Assembly: GCA_947458415.1 (NCBI GenBank)
Contig: CANGZG010000014.1
Span: 1-22,376 of the forward strand
DNA from: Comamonadaceae bacterium
GTDB lineage: Bacteria > Pseudomonadota > Gammaproteobacteria > Burkholderiales > Burkholderiaceae_C
Direction: 5' to 3'
DNA length: 22,376 nucleotides
Shown: positions 1-7,095 of the stretch, in pieces
Layout: every line of letters begins with the position of its first letter
How positions within the stretch are numbered: the first letter of the stretch is position 1
Notes under the pieces: model-generated
What the model saw: only the letters and a program-made list of their open reading frames with translations
What the model was told of the DNA's origin: nothing
Databases searched by the model: none
Made by a program: the position numbers and the translations under genes

Positions 1-1
1 A

Positions 2-478
2 GCCACCGGCGTGTTGCTGCAAAACCGCAGTGCATATTTCTCTTTGAAGCCCGGCCATCCGAATGCACTGGCACCAGGCAAAGTTCCGCTGCACACCTTG
101 ATCGCGTCCATGGGTTTCAAAAACAATCAACTTTGGAGCGTGATGGGTTGTATGGGGGCGGATGGTCAGCCACAAATTCAATTTCAAACCTACAGCGCGA
201 TGGTGGACCATGGGCTGGACATTCAGCAAGCGGTGCAAGCGCCGCGATGGTTGTCTGGTCGGTTTGCGTTGGGCGAGGCGCGCGACACTTTGCATGTCGA
301 GAGCCGATTGGGTGAGCCCACGCTGGCGGCCTTGGACCAACGCGGTCACTTGCTCAACCGCTGGGGGCCATGGAATGAATTGGCTGGCCATGCGCATGGC
401 ATCACGCTGGACCCGCAAACCGGGCTTCGCACCGGTGGCGCCGACCCCCGAAGCGATGGCAAAGCCGTGGGGATGTAG
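2..478 (+). CDS. ggt: Gamma-glutamyltransferase family protein, C-terminal part (5' end outside window)
   Basis: This is the 3' part of a reading frame that is open from the left edge and stops at TAG 476-478, giving about 158 residues. It matches the small-subunit end of the gamma-glutamyltransferase (Ntn-hydrolase) family. It begins with the GTGVLLQNR / YFSL segment, then HPNALAPGKVPLHTLIAS, then a GADGQPQIQFQTYSAMVDHG block followed by QQAVQAPRW, and ends with the GGADPRSDGKAVGM tail. In the family these segments form the substrate-binding core after the catalytic Thr, which lies upstream of the window. The enzyme would transfer or hydrolyse gamma-glutamyl groups, usually on glutathione. 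The MGADGQPQ form resembles the YwrD-like subgroup, but subgroup and substrate cannot be settled from this fragment. It is separated from the next gene by 341 bases and is probably not part of the secretion cluster. Confidence 0.9.
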   Translation, partial: ATGVLLQNRSAYFSLKPGHPNALAPGKVPLHTLIASMGFKNNQLWSVMGCMGADGQPQIQFQTYSAMVDHGLDIQQAVQAPRWLSGRFALGEARDTLHVESRLGEPTLAALDQRGHLLNRWGPWNELAGHAHGITLDPQTGLRTGGADPRSDGKAVGM

Positions 479-560
479 GCAGCGGAATTGTCAGTTCCCC
501 CGGGTGTCATGCCCTTGTTTGCATCCCGCTGTTGGAAATTTTTCCAAGCACCGGTGGTTT

Positions 561-710
561 GATTGAGCTATTTATCATTATTTTCTCGCGTTATTTTTAA
601 AAAATTCACAAAATTTGTTCGATTAATGTGGGTTTTTGTTTAATTAAATAATTTCAAAGAATTAATTTTTTTGATAATTCCTAAATTTAAGTAAACTTAA
701 CCAAGATGAA
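561..710 (+). promoter_or_regulatory. AT-rich intergenic region, probable promoter region of the secretion cluster
   Basis: The 479-819 gap holds no credible gene. Counting bases over 561-710 gives about 21% GC, far below the flanking coding DNA. This fits a promoter region and possibly a binding platform for an H-NS-type silencer, which is an inference. Candidate sigma-70 elements are TTGTTC (615-620) with TTTAAT (639-644, 18-base spacing), and TTGATA (671-676) with TAAACT (692-697, 15-base spacing). Neither pair is strong enough to call as the actual promoter. It precedes the first gene of a long co-directional cluster with no other comparable gap. Confidence 0.45.
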
Positions 711-732
711 AAGGGCGTTTAAGTGCTCTTTT
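709..732 (+). other. Imperfect hairpin in the leader, A-tract/T-tract flanked
   Basis: The segment starts AAAAGGGCGT, has a TTAA loop, and ends GTGCTCTTTT. The arms pair over 10 positions with three G-U wobbles. It lies between the AT-rich region and the first gene, about 90 bases before the start codon. It could be a weak terminator-like or attenuator structure or an mRNA-stabilising stem; the wobbles and short GC core make this uncertain. Confidence 0.25.
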
Positions 733-806
733 CAATGTGTTTGGTCGGGTCGCTTGGGTGGTCTGGTCTGACCGAACGCAGTTTTCCCAATTTCCAATTC
801 ATTGCC

Positions 807-812
807 AAGGGA
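807..812 (+). promoter_or_regulatory. Shine-Dalgarno site deciding the start at 820
   Basis: AAGGGA lies seven bases before ATG 820. This favours that codon over the upstream in-frame TTG at 802 and over ATG 826. Confidence 0.6.
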
Positions 813-819
813 CGCGTTT

Positions 820-1269
820 ATGTGGATGAAGACACTGGTTTTCTGTATCGCTGTGTGGTGTGCGAGTGGGGCGCAGGCGCAAACCGTCTGGCCTGCGGTG
901 CAAAGCAACATGTACCCCTACATACCCAATATGAAATTGGTCAGGCATGAACAAACGGTTTTGCTGGGTGAGGGCAACCAACAAACTGGCATTTTTTATT
1001 CGACGTTGGGGGACACCTACAGCGAGCAAGTCAGCAACGAGCTGATCAACGATGCCTTGCTGAAAAGTTGGTCGCTGCATTCATTGGTCAGATTGGGAAC
1101 CAGTTTTGTGCTGACCTTTGTGCAAGACACGCGCATTCTTGACATTCGACTGCTCAACAGCGCGCAAGGGGTGGACGCGATTTATTCCATTGTGTTGAAC
1201 CAGTCCAACGGCAAACCCAAATTGGCCTCGAACAGCCCATCCACAGCGGTTGAAAAAGTCGCTGAATAA
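820..1269 (+). CDS. Small exported protein of unknown function, related to the C-terminal domain of the next lipoprotein
   Basis: The protein has 149 residues. The start is placed at ATG 820 because a good ribosome site precedes it and the product then opens with a standard Sec signal peptide: MWMK, a hydrophobic core LVFCIAVWCA, and an AQA-Q cleavage site after residue 20. The mature protein would be periplasmic. No known family is recognised. Residues 75-129 (LINDALLKSW ... IYSIVLNQS) align almost without gaps to residues 245-300 of the lipoprotein encoded next (LVDDAKLKGW ... IEYSLMPEQS). Shared positions include L, D, A, LK, W, R, F, R, I, L and the YS/QS end, so the two probably share a fold. 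As first gene of the cluster it may be an envelope accessory factor for type I secretion, which rests on position only. Confidence 0.8.
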   Translation: MWMKTLVFCIAVWCASGAQAQTVWPAVQSNMYPYIPNMKLVRHEQTVLLGEGNQQTGIFYSTLGDTYSEQVSNELINDALLKSWSLHSLVRLGTSFVLTFVQDTRILDIRLLNSAQGVDAIYSIVLNQSNGKPKLASNSPSTAVEKVAE

Positions 1270-1316
1270 GCCCTCACTCACCTATTCCGCCATTGATCAA
1301 CCGAATCGGATGCATT

Positions 1317-2234
1317 ATGAAATTGTCTCTCAGCGCATTGAATTCCATGGGTTTTGTTTTGATGGGTGCCGCCCTCAGTGGATGCACCACCTTGCTCAAC
1401 ATGGACGACGACACACCGCCCCCACCCACACCCCGAGAGGTACGCCAACTCAGCATCCCCAAAGACTTGGCAGGTAACCGCCCAGCGCGCGTGCCCTTGA
1501 CACCGGAAGCGATCAACGCGCAACAAGTGTGGGTGCCACCTGCACCCGTGGCTTTGATGGCCCCCCCGGTACCGGCTGTGCCTGTCACCCCTGCACCTGA
1601 GCCGGTCAAAGAGCCCGAAACCAGAGCCAACCCCATGTTGTTTGCACCGTATGTGCCCAGCGTGAAAGAGGGCAGCGTGCCCAACAAATGGCAAAAGCAA
1701 CCCGTCTACGATTTCCCTTGGATACCTGGGGCCGAACCGACCCGTGTCAACGAGGAAACCGTGGTCGGCGCGGGCGAGCAAATGCTGGGTCGTTTGTACG
1801 CCAAGATTTCTTTTGATCACAAACCTGAGCCATTGACCGCCGCAACGCCCACCGAACCCGCGCCTGTCAACAAAGAGCCGCCGTCCTCAAAAGACACCAA
1901 GAAAAATCGCAAAGGCCGGGTGACCGATGCAGAGTTGAACGCGCCCTTTCCACCGATCGCCCCGGCTGAGATGAAGAAAGACTTGCCGCTCAAGCCGCGC
2001 AAGGTGCTGTGTGAAAGCGTCACTTGTTTGGACGCGGCCAGAGACGCTTTGGTAGACGACGCCAAGCTCAAAGGCTGGGAGATGCTGCTCAACCGACGCG
2101 TGAGCATGCACCAGTCGTTTCAATTTGCCAGATCGGGACGGGTGATCTGGATTGAACTGAACCTCACTGCACCCAAAGAGCTTTCGATTGAATACTCATT
2201 GATGCCCGAGCAAAGCAGTCTTTCCAAAAAATAA
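1317..2234 (+). CDS. Proline-rich outer-membrane-type lipoprotein, unknown function
   Basis: The protein has 305 residues from ATG 1317. This start puts a lipobox correctly: MKLSLSALNSMGFVLMGAAL then SGC, with the lipidated Cys at residue 23. A longer in-frame TTG start at 1293 would spoil the signal peptide. The residue after Cys is Thr, not Asp, so outer-membrane sorting is expected. Residues 32-105 and 170-220 are rich in Pro, Ala and charged residues and are probably extended linkers across the periplasm. The C-terminal domain (about 225-305) contains a Cys pair, LCESVTC, that could form a disulfide, and it resembles the protein encoded just upstream. The gap from the upstream gene is 47 bases and to the TolC gene is 25 bases. 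No family is recognised; a role in assembling or anchoring the outer-membrane end of the secretion machine is only a guess. Confidence 0.82.
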   Translation: MKLSLSALNSMGFVLMGAALSGCTTLLNMDDDTPPPPTPREVRQLSIPKDLAGNRPARVPLTPEAINAQQVWVPPAPVALMAPPVPAVPVTPAPEPVKEPETRANPMLFAPYVPSVKEGSVPNKWQKQPVYDFPWIPGAEPTRVNEETVVGAGEQMLGRLYAKISFDHKPEPLTAATPTEPAPVNKEPPSSKDTKKNRKGRVTDAELNAPFPPIAPAEMKKDLPLKPRKVLCESVTCLDAARDALVDDAKLKGWEMLLNRRVSMHQSFQFARSGRVIWIELNLTAPKELSIEYSLMPEQSSLSKK

Positions 2235-2259
2235 GCGTCTCAGGCTGGCTTGAAAAGTG

Positions 2260-3633
2260 ATGAAACCCTCGCTCATGAATGTCCTCGCACCCTTGGCTTG
2301 GGCCGTGTCGGTTGGCCTGCACCTGACAGGCCATGCACAAACCACGGATCAACTTTCCCTCCCCGTGGTGGAGCCACCCGCCGCCACCCCCAGCAAGCCC
2401 ACGGGCATGCGCGAGTTGGTGCTGTTGGTCTTGCAAAACCATCCAGAGCTGAGTCAAGCCGAAGCAGAAAGCCGACTGGCTGTCTCCAGGGTCAGCGAAG
2501 CGAAAGCCAGTGGCTACCCCCAACTGACCTTCAGCAGCAGTTATGGACAAGAGCAGCAAAAACTTTACCTGAGCAACCGAACCAATGTATTCAAGGACCA
2601 AGCGCAGGCGCAACTCAAATTGACCCAGCCGTTGTATGACGTTGCTTTGGGTGCAAATGTGCGGCGGTTCAAAGCGGGCTCATTGGGCATGGATTGGCAA
2701 TTGGTTTTGGTCAGAGAACAGTTGGTTCTCAAAACGGTCGAGCTGTACATCGAAGTGGTTCGTCAGCATCAGTTGACTGAATTGGCCAGAGAAAATTTGA
2801 AATTGCACAGAAATTACGTGGGCCAAATGAAAGAGATTGCCCTGACCGATCTGGGCCGCGCCTCTGACCTGGCAGTGGCGCAAGCACGGGTGGCTTTGGC
2901 CGAGTCCACCTTCACCAACCGCATGGCGCGTTTGGAGTCAGCCCGTTTGCAGTGGAGAAATCACAGCGGCATGAACGCACCCGCATTGACTGACTTGGGT
3001 GACTTTGCCCAATTGATGAATGACTTTGGGAATGTGCCTTTGCCGCCGAGTTTGGACATTGCCATCACAGATGCGATCAACAACAGCCCCCAATTGCAAA
3101 AATCACTGTCAGAGGTCAAGTCTTCCTGGCATGGTTTGGAACTGAGCAGAAGTGTCACACGACCCAAAATCAATGCCGAAGCCGTCACGCGCACGGGTCA
3201 AAATTTTGGCTTCGTGGCCGGACGCCAAGACAACATCACCATTGGCCTGAATTTGCAGTGGACGTTGCCAGTCAACCCGGGATACAAGCACAGCAACCGG
3301 GCGGCCAGAGAAGCCCTCATCGCTTCTGAAAGCGCTGTCGATGCCACCACGTACAAAGTCCGCTCTGCGGTCGAAACCCAGTGGTTTGAACTGCTCGCCA
3401 ACCAAGCGTCACTCAGCACATTTCAGGTCTATGTCGACAGTTCTGCGCAAGTTGTCACTGCTTATGGCGAGCAATTCAAGATCGGGCGCAGGTCCTTGCT
3501 GGATGTGTTGAATGCAGAAAACGAATTGTTCACGGCCCGTACCAATGCGATGACAGCCAGCACAGATGCCACCTTGTCTGCCTGGCGATTACTGAGCTTG
3601 CGCGGGTACTTGACCGACTTTTTGGAGCTTTGA
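2260..3633 (+). CDS. TolC-family outer-membrane efflux protein of a type I secretion system (first copy)
   Basis: The protein has 457 residues. ATG 2260 gives a signal peptide (MKPSLMNVLAPLAWAVSVGL then HLTGHA-Q, cleavage near residue 26) with a positive residue at the N-terminus, which the alternative ATG 2275 lacks. The body has the usual OEP-family two-fold repeat: first half GMRELVLLVLQNHPELSQAE followed by YPQLTFSSSYGQE, second half starting LDIAITDAINNSPQLQKSL, with long Gln/Ala-rich helices and a C-terminal GRRSLLDVLNAENELFTART segment typical of the AggA/LapE/TolC type. It would form a trimeric beta-barrel and periplasmic tunnel. The next genes are an ABC transporter and an HlyD adaptor, so these three form a canonical type I set. 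The stop is one base before the next start. Confidence 0.92.
   Translation: MKPSLMNVLAPLAWAVSVGLHLTGHAQTTDQLSLPVVEPPAATPSKPTGMRELVLLVLQNHPELSQAEAESRLAVSRVSEAKASGYPQLTFSSSYGQEQQKLYLSNRTNVFKDQAQAQLKLTQPLYDVALGANVRRFKAGSLGMDWQLVLVREQLVLKTVELYIEVVRQHQLTELARENLKLHRNYVGQMKEIALTDLGRASDLAVAQARVALAESTFTNRMARLESARLQWRNHSGMNAPALTDLGDFAQLMNDFGNVPLPPSLDIAITDAINNSPQLQKSLSEVKSSWHGLELSRSVTRPKINAEAVTRTGQNFGFVAGRQDNITIGLNLQWTLPVNPGYKHSNRAAREALIASESAVDATTYKVRSAVETQWFELLANQASLSTFQVYVDSSAQVVTAYGEQFKIGRRSLLDVLNAENELFTARTNAMTASTDATLSAWRLLSLRGYLTDFLEL
3624..3627 (+). promoter_or_regulatory. Ribosome site supporting a TTG start at 3635
   Basis: GGAG sits seven bases before TTG 3635, inside the end of the TolC gene. 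ATG 3650, the next in-frame start, has no comparable site. The TTG start leaves one base after the TolC stop, fitting translational coupling. Confidence 0.5.
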
Positions 3634-3634
3634 A

Positions 3635-5791
3635 TTGATCTGGCACGCCATGTCTGCGCTTGCACTGGAACTCGGTGTACGGGTGTCATGGCGTGAATTG
3701 GCCAACTATGCGGTGCACATGCCTGCCAGCCTGACACCTGAAATCGCTGCTGTCAGTTTGCATTCGCATGGCTTGCGTGCTGACACGTACCAGGTCAATC
3801 ACCTGTCTTCGGTTCGTTCCTTGCCTTGCTTGTTGCAATTGGCGGATGGCCATTGGGCATTGTTAACCCAGATGGATGCACACAGGGTGAAGGTGCAGGG
3901 GTTTTCCGATTTGGCCGACGGCCCATCGCCGCCTTGGCCCGAGTTGCAATGGGTGCCCCGTGACCAATTGCAAACACGCATCGAAGGATTGGTGATCACC
4001 GCGCAGCGTGTGACCTCCTTGGTGCAAAACGATGGCGAGGCTTCCCCCCATGCCCAAAGCGATTGGTTTTGGGGCGTGTTTTCACGCTTACGTGCGTACT
4101 ACAGCGATTGTGTGGTGGCTGCCGTCTTGATCAATCTGTTGGCGCTGGCAGGGTCCATGTTTTCCATGAATGTGTACGACCGTGTCATTCCCAATGGCGC
4201 CATGCATTCTTTGTGGGCATTGGCCATTGGCGTCATGGTCGCAGCGCTGCTCGAATTTGGGCTCAGAAGTTTGCGCTCGCATGTGTTGGACGAGGCGGGC
4301 AAGCGTGCAGACCTGGTCTTGTCGTCGGCCATTTACAAAAAAACATTGCAACTCAAAGCCGAGCAACGCCCTGCCTCGCCCGCGCAATGGGCCAGCCAAG
4401 TGCGCGAGTTTGAATCGGTGCGTGACTTCGTCAGCTCCAGTACCTTGGTTGTGCTCACCGACTTGCCGTTTTGCTTGCTGTTTTTGGGGGTCATCGCTTG
4501 GATGGGTGGCAGCCTGGTGTGGGTGCCGCTGGCTGTCGGTGGTTTGATTTTGGTGTGTGGTGCGTTGACACAATGGCCTGTGCGCCGGTCGGTTGAACGT
4601 TACCAATACGAGAGTACCCAAAAACATGCCATGTTGATTGAAAGCATGGAGCGGCTGGAAACCATCACCGCGCTGGGCGCACAGGCCGGGTTTTTGAGCA
4701 AATGGGAACGCGTTTGCGCAGCCACCGCCCGAAGTGCCATGGCCAGCCGACTCGCTGCTTCCTTCACGGTCAATGTCAGCCAGTGGTTGCAGCAAATCGC
4801 CACCACCGGACTGATTGTGTATGGCGTGCATTTGATTTTGAACGGACAACTCACGGTCGGTGCTTTGATCGGTTGCAGCATCCTGGCATCGCGCGCGCTC
4901 GGTCCTTTGGGTCAAGTTGCTGGCTTGATGGCACGCTGGCACAACACCAAGGTGTCATTTGCGGCGGTAGACCGCTTCATGTCGTTGCCTGTGCAGGGCC
5001 ATTCAGCCGAGAAAACATTCGTCAGCATGGAGAAATTCCAGCACCGCATCGAGATCGACCATGTGAGCTTCAGCTTCCCGCGTGCAGACAAACCGGTGTT
5101 GTCTGTGCCGCGTTTGCAATTCAACATGGGCGAAATCGCTGCGGTGATGGGCCCGGTGGGCTCTGGCAAATCCACTTTGTTGCGCTTGTTGGCCGGCTTG
5201 GTGTCACCGACCCAAGGCAAGATGTTGGTCGATGGGTTGGACCTGCGCCATGTTTCCCCAGCAGACTGGCGTGCGCAAGTGGCTTGGGTGTCGCAAGACG
5301 TGGTGTTGTTCAAAGGCAGTTTGCGGGAAAACCTGTTGATCGCTTCGCCGCGCGTCAAAGACGAACGGTTTTTGCAAGTGCTCAGCCTTTGCGGGTTGGA
5401 CAGTCTGGTGATGGAACACCCGCTCGGTATCGACATGCCGTTGGGCGAGGCTGGCCATGCCTTGTCCGGCGGTCAACGACAAATGGTGGCGCTGGCGCGT
5501 GCCTTGTTGGCCGACGCCCCGATTCTCTTGTTAGACGAACCCACGAGTGCCATGGACATGGCGGGTGAACAACAGTTGTTGATGCGATTGGTGCCTGAGT
5601 TGAAAGGGCGCTTGGTGGTGTTGGCCACGCACCGGCCTGGCCCTTTGGAACTGGCCTCGCGCTTGCTCATTCTTGACCAAGGACGGGTGGCCGCAGATGG
5701 TCCGCGCGATGCGGTGCTGCAAGCCGTGAGCGAAGGCAAAGTCCAGCGTGTTCGGCCAGTGCTCAAACCGGTGACAGAGGTGGCCGCATGA
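3635..5791 (+). CDS. Type I secretion ABC transporter with degenerate C39-like N-terminal domain (LapB type)
   Basis: The protein has 718 residues from TTG 3635 (ATG 3650 would give 713). Residues 1-130 resemble a C39 peptidase-like domain (LGVRVSWRELANYAV, then DGHWALLTQ) but lack the catalytic Cys motif. This is the non-cleaving CLD form that binds unprocessed RTX substrates in the family. Residues 158-430 form the six-helix membrane domain, opening with NVYDRVIPNGA typical of type I exporters. The ATPase domain carries Walker A GPVGSGKST (506-514), signature LSGGQ (610-614), Walker B ILLLDE (D634/E635) and H-loop ATHRPG (H666). All ATPase motifs look intact. It would hydrolyse ATP at the inner membrane to drive export through the adaptor and TolC. 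The stop overlaps the adaptor start by ATGA (5788-5791). Confidence 0.94.
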   Translation: MIWHAMSALALELGVRVSWRELANYAVHMPASLTPEIAAVSLHSHGLRADTYQVNHLSSVRSLPCLLQLADGHWALLTQMDAHRVKVQGFSDLADGPSPPWPELQWVPRDQLQTRIEGLVITAQRVTSLVQNDGEASPHAQSDWFWGVFSRLRAYYSDCVVAAVLINLLALAGSMFSMNVYDRVIPNGAMHSLWALAIGVMVAALLEFGLRSLRSHVLDEAGKRADLVLSSAIYKKTLQLKAEQRPASPAQWASQVREFESVRDFVSSSTLVVLTDLPFCLLFLGVIAWMGGSLVWVPLAVGGLILVCGALTQWPVRRSVERYQYESTQKHAMLIESMERLETITALGAQAGFLSKWERVCAATARSAMASRLAASFTVNVSQWLQQIATTGLIVYGVHLILNGQLTVGALIGCSILASRALGPLGQVAGLMARWHNTKVSFAAVDRFMSLPVQGHSAEKTFVSMEKFQHRIEIDHVSFSFPRADKPVLSVPRLQFNMGEIAAVMGPVGSGKSTLLRLLAGLVSPTQGKMLVDGLDLRHVSPADWRAQVAWVSQDVVLFKGSLRENLLIASPRVKDERFLQVLSLCGLDSLVMEHPLGIDMPLGEAGHALSGGQRQMVALARALLADAPILLLDEPTSAMDMAGEQQLLMRLVPELKGRLVVLATHRPGPLELASRLLILDQGRVAADGPRDAVLQAVSEGKVQRVRPVLKPVTEVAA

Positions 5792-7095
5792 ACACTTGGC
5801 TCAGATGGCTGCTGCGACAACCCAAGGCGTCAGATGCAGCCCAATGGGCAACAGCCGATCCCGGGTTGATGACCAAGGTCAATGCGCACCGGCAAAGCAA
5901 TGCCATGCAAGCCGTGTATGACCAGTACAACGACATCTACCTGTTCCATCTGCAGGCGCCCAGGGCTTGGACCCGCTATGGACTTTGGTGTGTGGCGGGC
6001 GTGATCGTGGCGTTTTTTGCATGGGCAGCGTTGTTCCATTTGGATGAGGTCACCTCGGCACAAGGCAAAGTCATCACGTCCAGCCGCGAGCAAATTGTGC
6101 AAAGCATGGAAGCCGGCGTGGTGTCTGAGATGTTGGTGAAAGAAGGGCAGTCTGTGGAAGCCGGGCAAGCCTTGTTGCGCATTGACGATGTGAAGATTGG
6201 CGCGAACATGCAAGAGACCAAAGCCCGGGTCAATGCTTTGCGCGCCACGGCGGTTCGACTGCGTTCAGAAGTGCAAGGGCGAGCGCAATTGAGCGTCAAT
6301 GATTTCGCAGGCCTGCCCGCCGATTTGGCGCGCAACGAGATCGACACCTTTCAAGCCCGCAAAAAAGCCTTGGAAACCAATCTGGCTTCGCAGTTGCAAA
6401 ACTTGAAGATCAGCCAAGAAGAACTTGCGATCACCGAACCTTTGGCGGCCAAGGGCTTGGTGTCTGACATTGATGTGTTGCGGATCAAGCGCAGCATTGC
6501 CGATGCCCGTGGCCGCATCAACGAACTCCACGACAAATACAAAGCCGATGCCAGTGCGGAGTTGGCGCGCATCGAAGGGGACCTGGGGTCACAGTCGGCC
6601 ACATTGGCAGGCCGCGCCGACGCCTTCAAACGCACGGTGTTGTACGCCCCGAAAAAAGGGGTGGTGAAAAATATCCGAGTCAACACCTTGGGTGCCGTGG
6701 TGCACACCGGTCAGGACATTTTGGAAATCGTGCCCTTGGAAGACAACTTGCTGGTGGAGACCCGCATTCGCCCCACTGACATTGCATTTTTGCGCCCTGG
6801 CTTGCCTGCCATTGTCAAGCTCAGTGCTTACGACGCTGGCATTTACGGTTGGTTGGAGGCTGAAGTCATGCAAATCAGCCCCGACACCCTCAGGGACGAG
6901 ATCAAGCGTGACGAAACCTTTTACCGGGCTTTGGTGAAAACCAAAACCACAGGATTGAAAACGCCCCAAGGCGAATTGCTGCCCATCATCCCCGGCATGC
7001 AAGCCCAAGTGGATATCAAGACCGGACAGAAATCGGTGTTGTCGTATTTGTTCAAGCCGGTACTTCGCATGCGTGAAGCCTTCAGGGAGCGTTGA
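5788..7095 (+). CDS. HlyD-family periplasmic adaptor, LapC type (first copy)
   Basis: The protein has 435 residues. It has an unusually long cytoplasmic N-terminus of about 64 residues, one membrane helix (about 65-83, GLWCVAGVIVAFFAWAALF), then the split lipoyl-like domain (REQIVQSMEAGVVSEMLVKE from residue 100 and YAPKKGVVKNIRVNTLGAVV from about 286). A periplasmic alpha-hairpin lies between these halves, and a C-terminal beta-barrel part (ETRIRPTDIAFLRPG, KLSAYDAGIYGWLEAEV) follows. It ends with the cytoplasm-proximal motif MREAFRER common in LapC/PrtE-type adaptors. It would bridge the preceding ABC transporter and a TolC partner. The start overlaps the ABC stop by four bases, and the stop TGA shares one base with the next ATG. 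The long cytoplasmic tail is a clear difference from the second adaptor at 10032. Confidence 0.93.
   Translation: MNTWLRWLLRQPKASDAAQWATADPGLMTKVNAHRQSNAMQAVYDQYNDIYLFHLQAPRAWTRYGLWCVAGVIVAFFAWAALFHLDEVTSAQGKVITSSREQIVQSMEAGVVSEMLVKEGQSVEAGQALLRIDDVKIGANMQETKARVNALRATAVRLRSEVQGRAQLSVNDFAGLPADLARNEIDTFQARKKALETNLASQLQNLKISQEELAITEPLAAKGLVSDIDVLRIKRSIADARGRINELHDKYKADASAELARIEGDLGSQSATLAGRADAFKRTVLYAPKKGVVKNIRVNTLGAVVHTGQDILEIVPLEDNLLVETRIRPTDIAFLRPGLPAIVKLSAYDAGIYGWLEAEVMQISPDTLRDEIKRDETFYRALVKTKTTGLKTPQGELLPIIPGMQAQVDIKTGQKSVLSYLFKPVLRMREAFRER

Noticed and set aside
532..547. TTGGAAA/TTTCCAA inverted repeat after the gamma-glutamyltransferase gene
   Set aside because: The stem is short and AT-rich with a two-base loop and no following T run, so a terminator call is not supported.
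4088..4942. 284-codon open frame on the - strand inside the ABC transporter gene
   Set aside because: It is rich in His/Gln/Arg with no domain, while the + strand shows all ABC motifs; an antisense shadow.
4702..5568. 288-codon open frame on the + strand overlapping the ABC transporter in another frame
   Set aside because: Its translation has no recognisable domain and covers the region encoding Walker A and the signature motif in the true frame.
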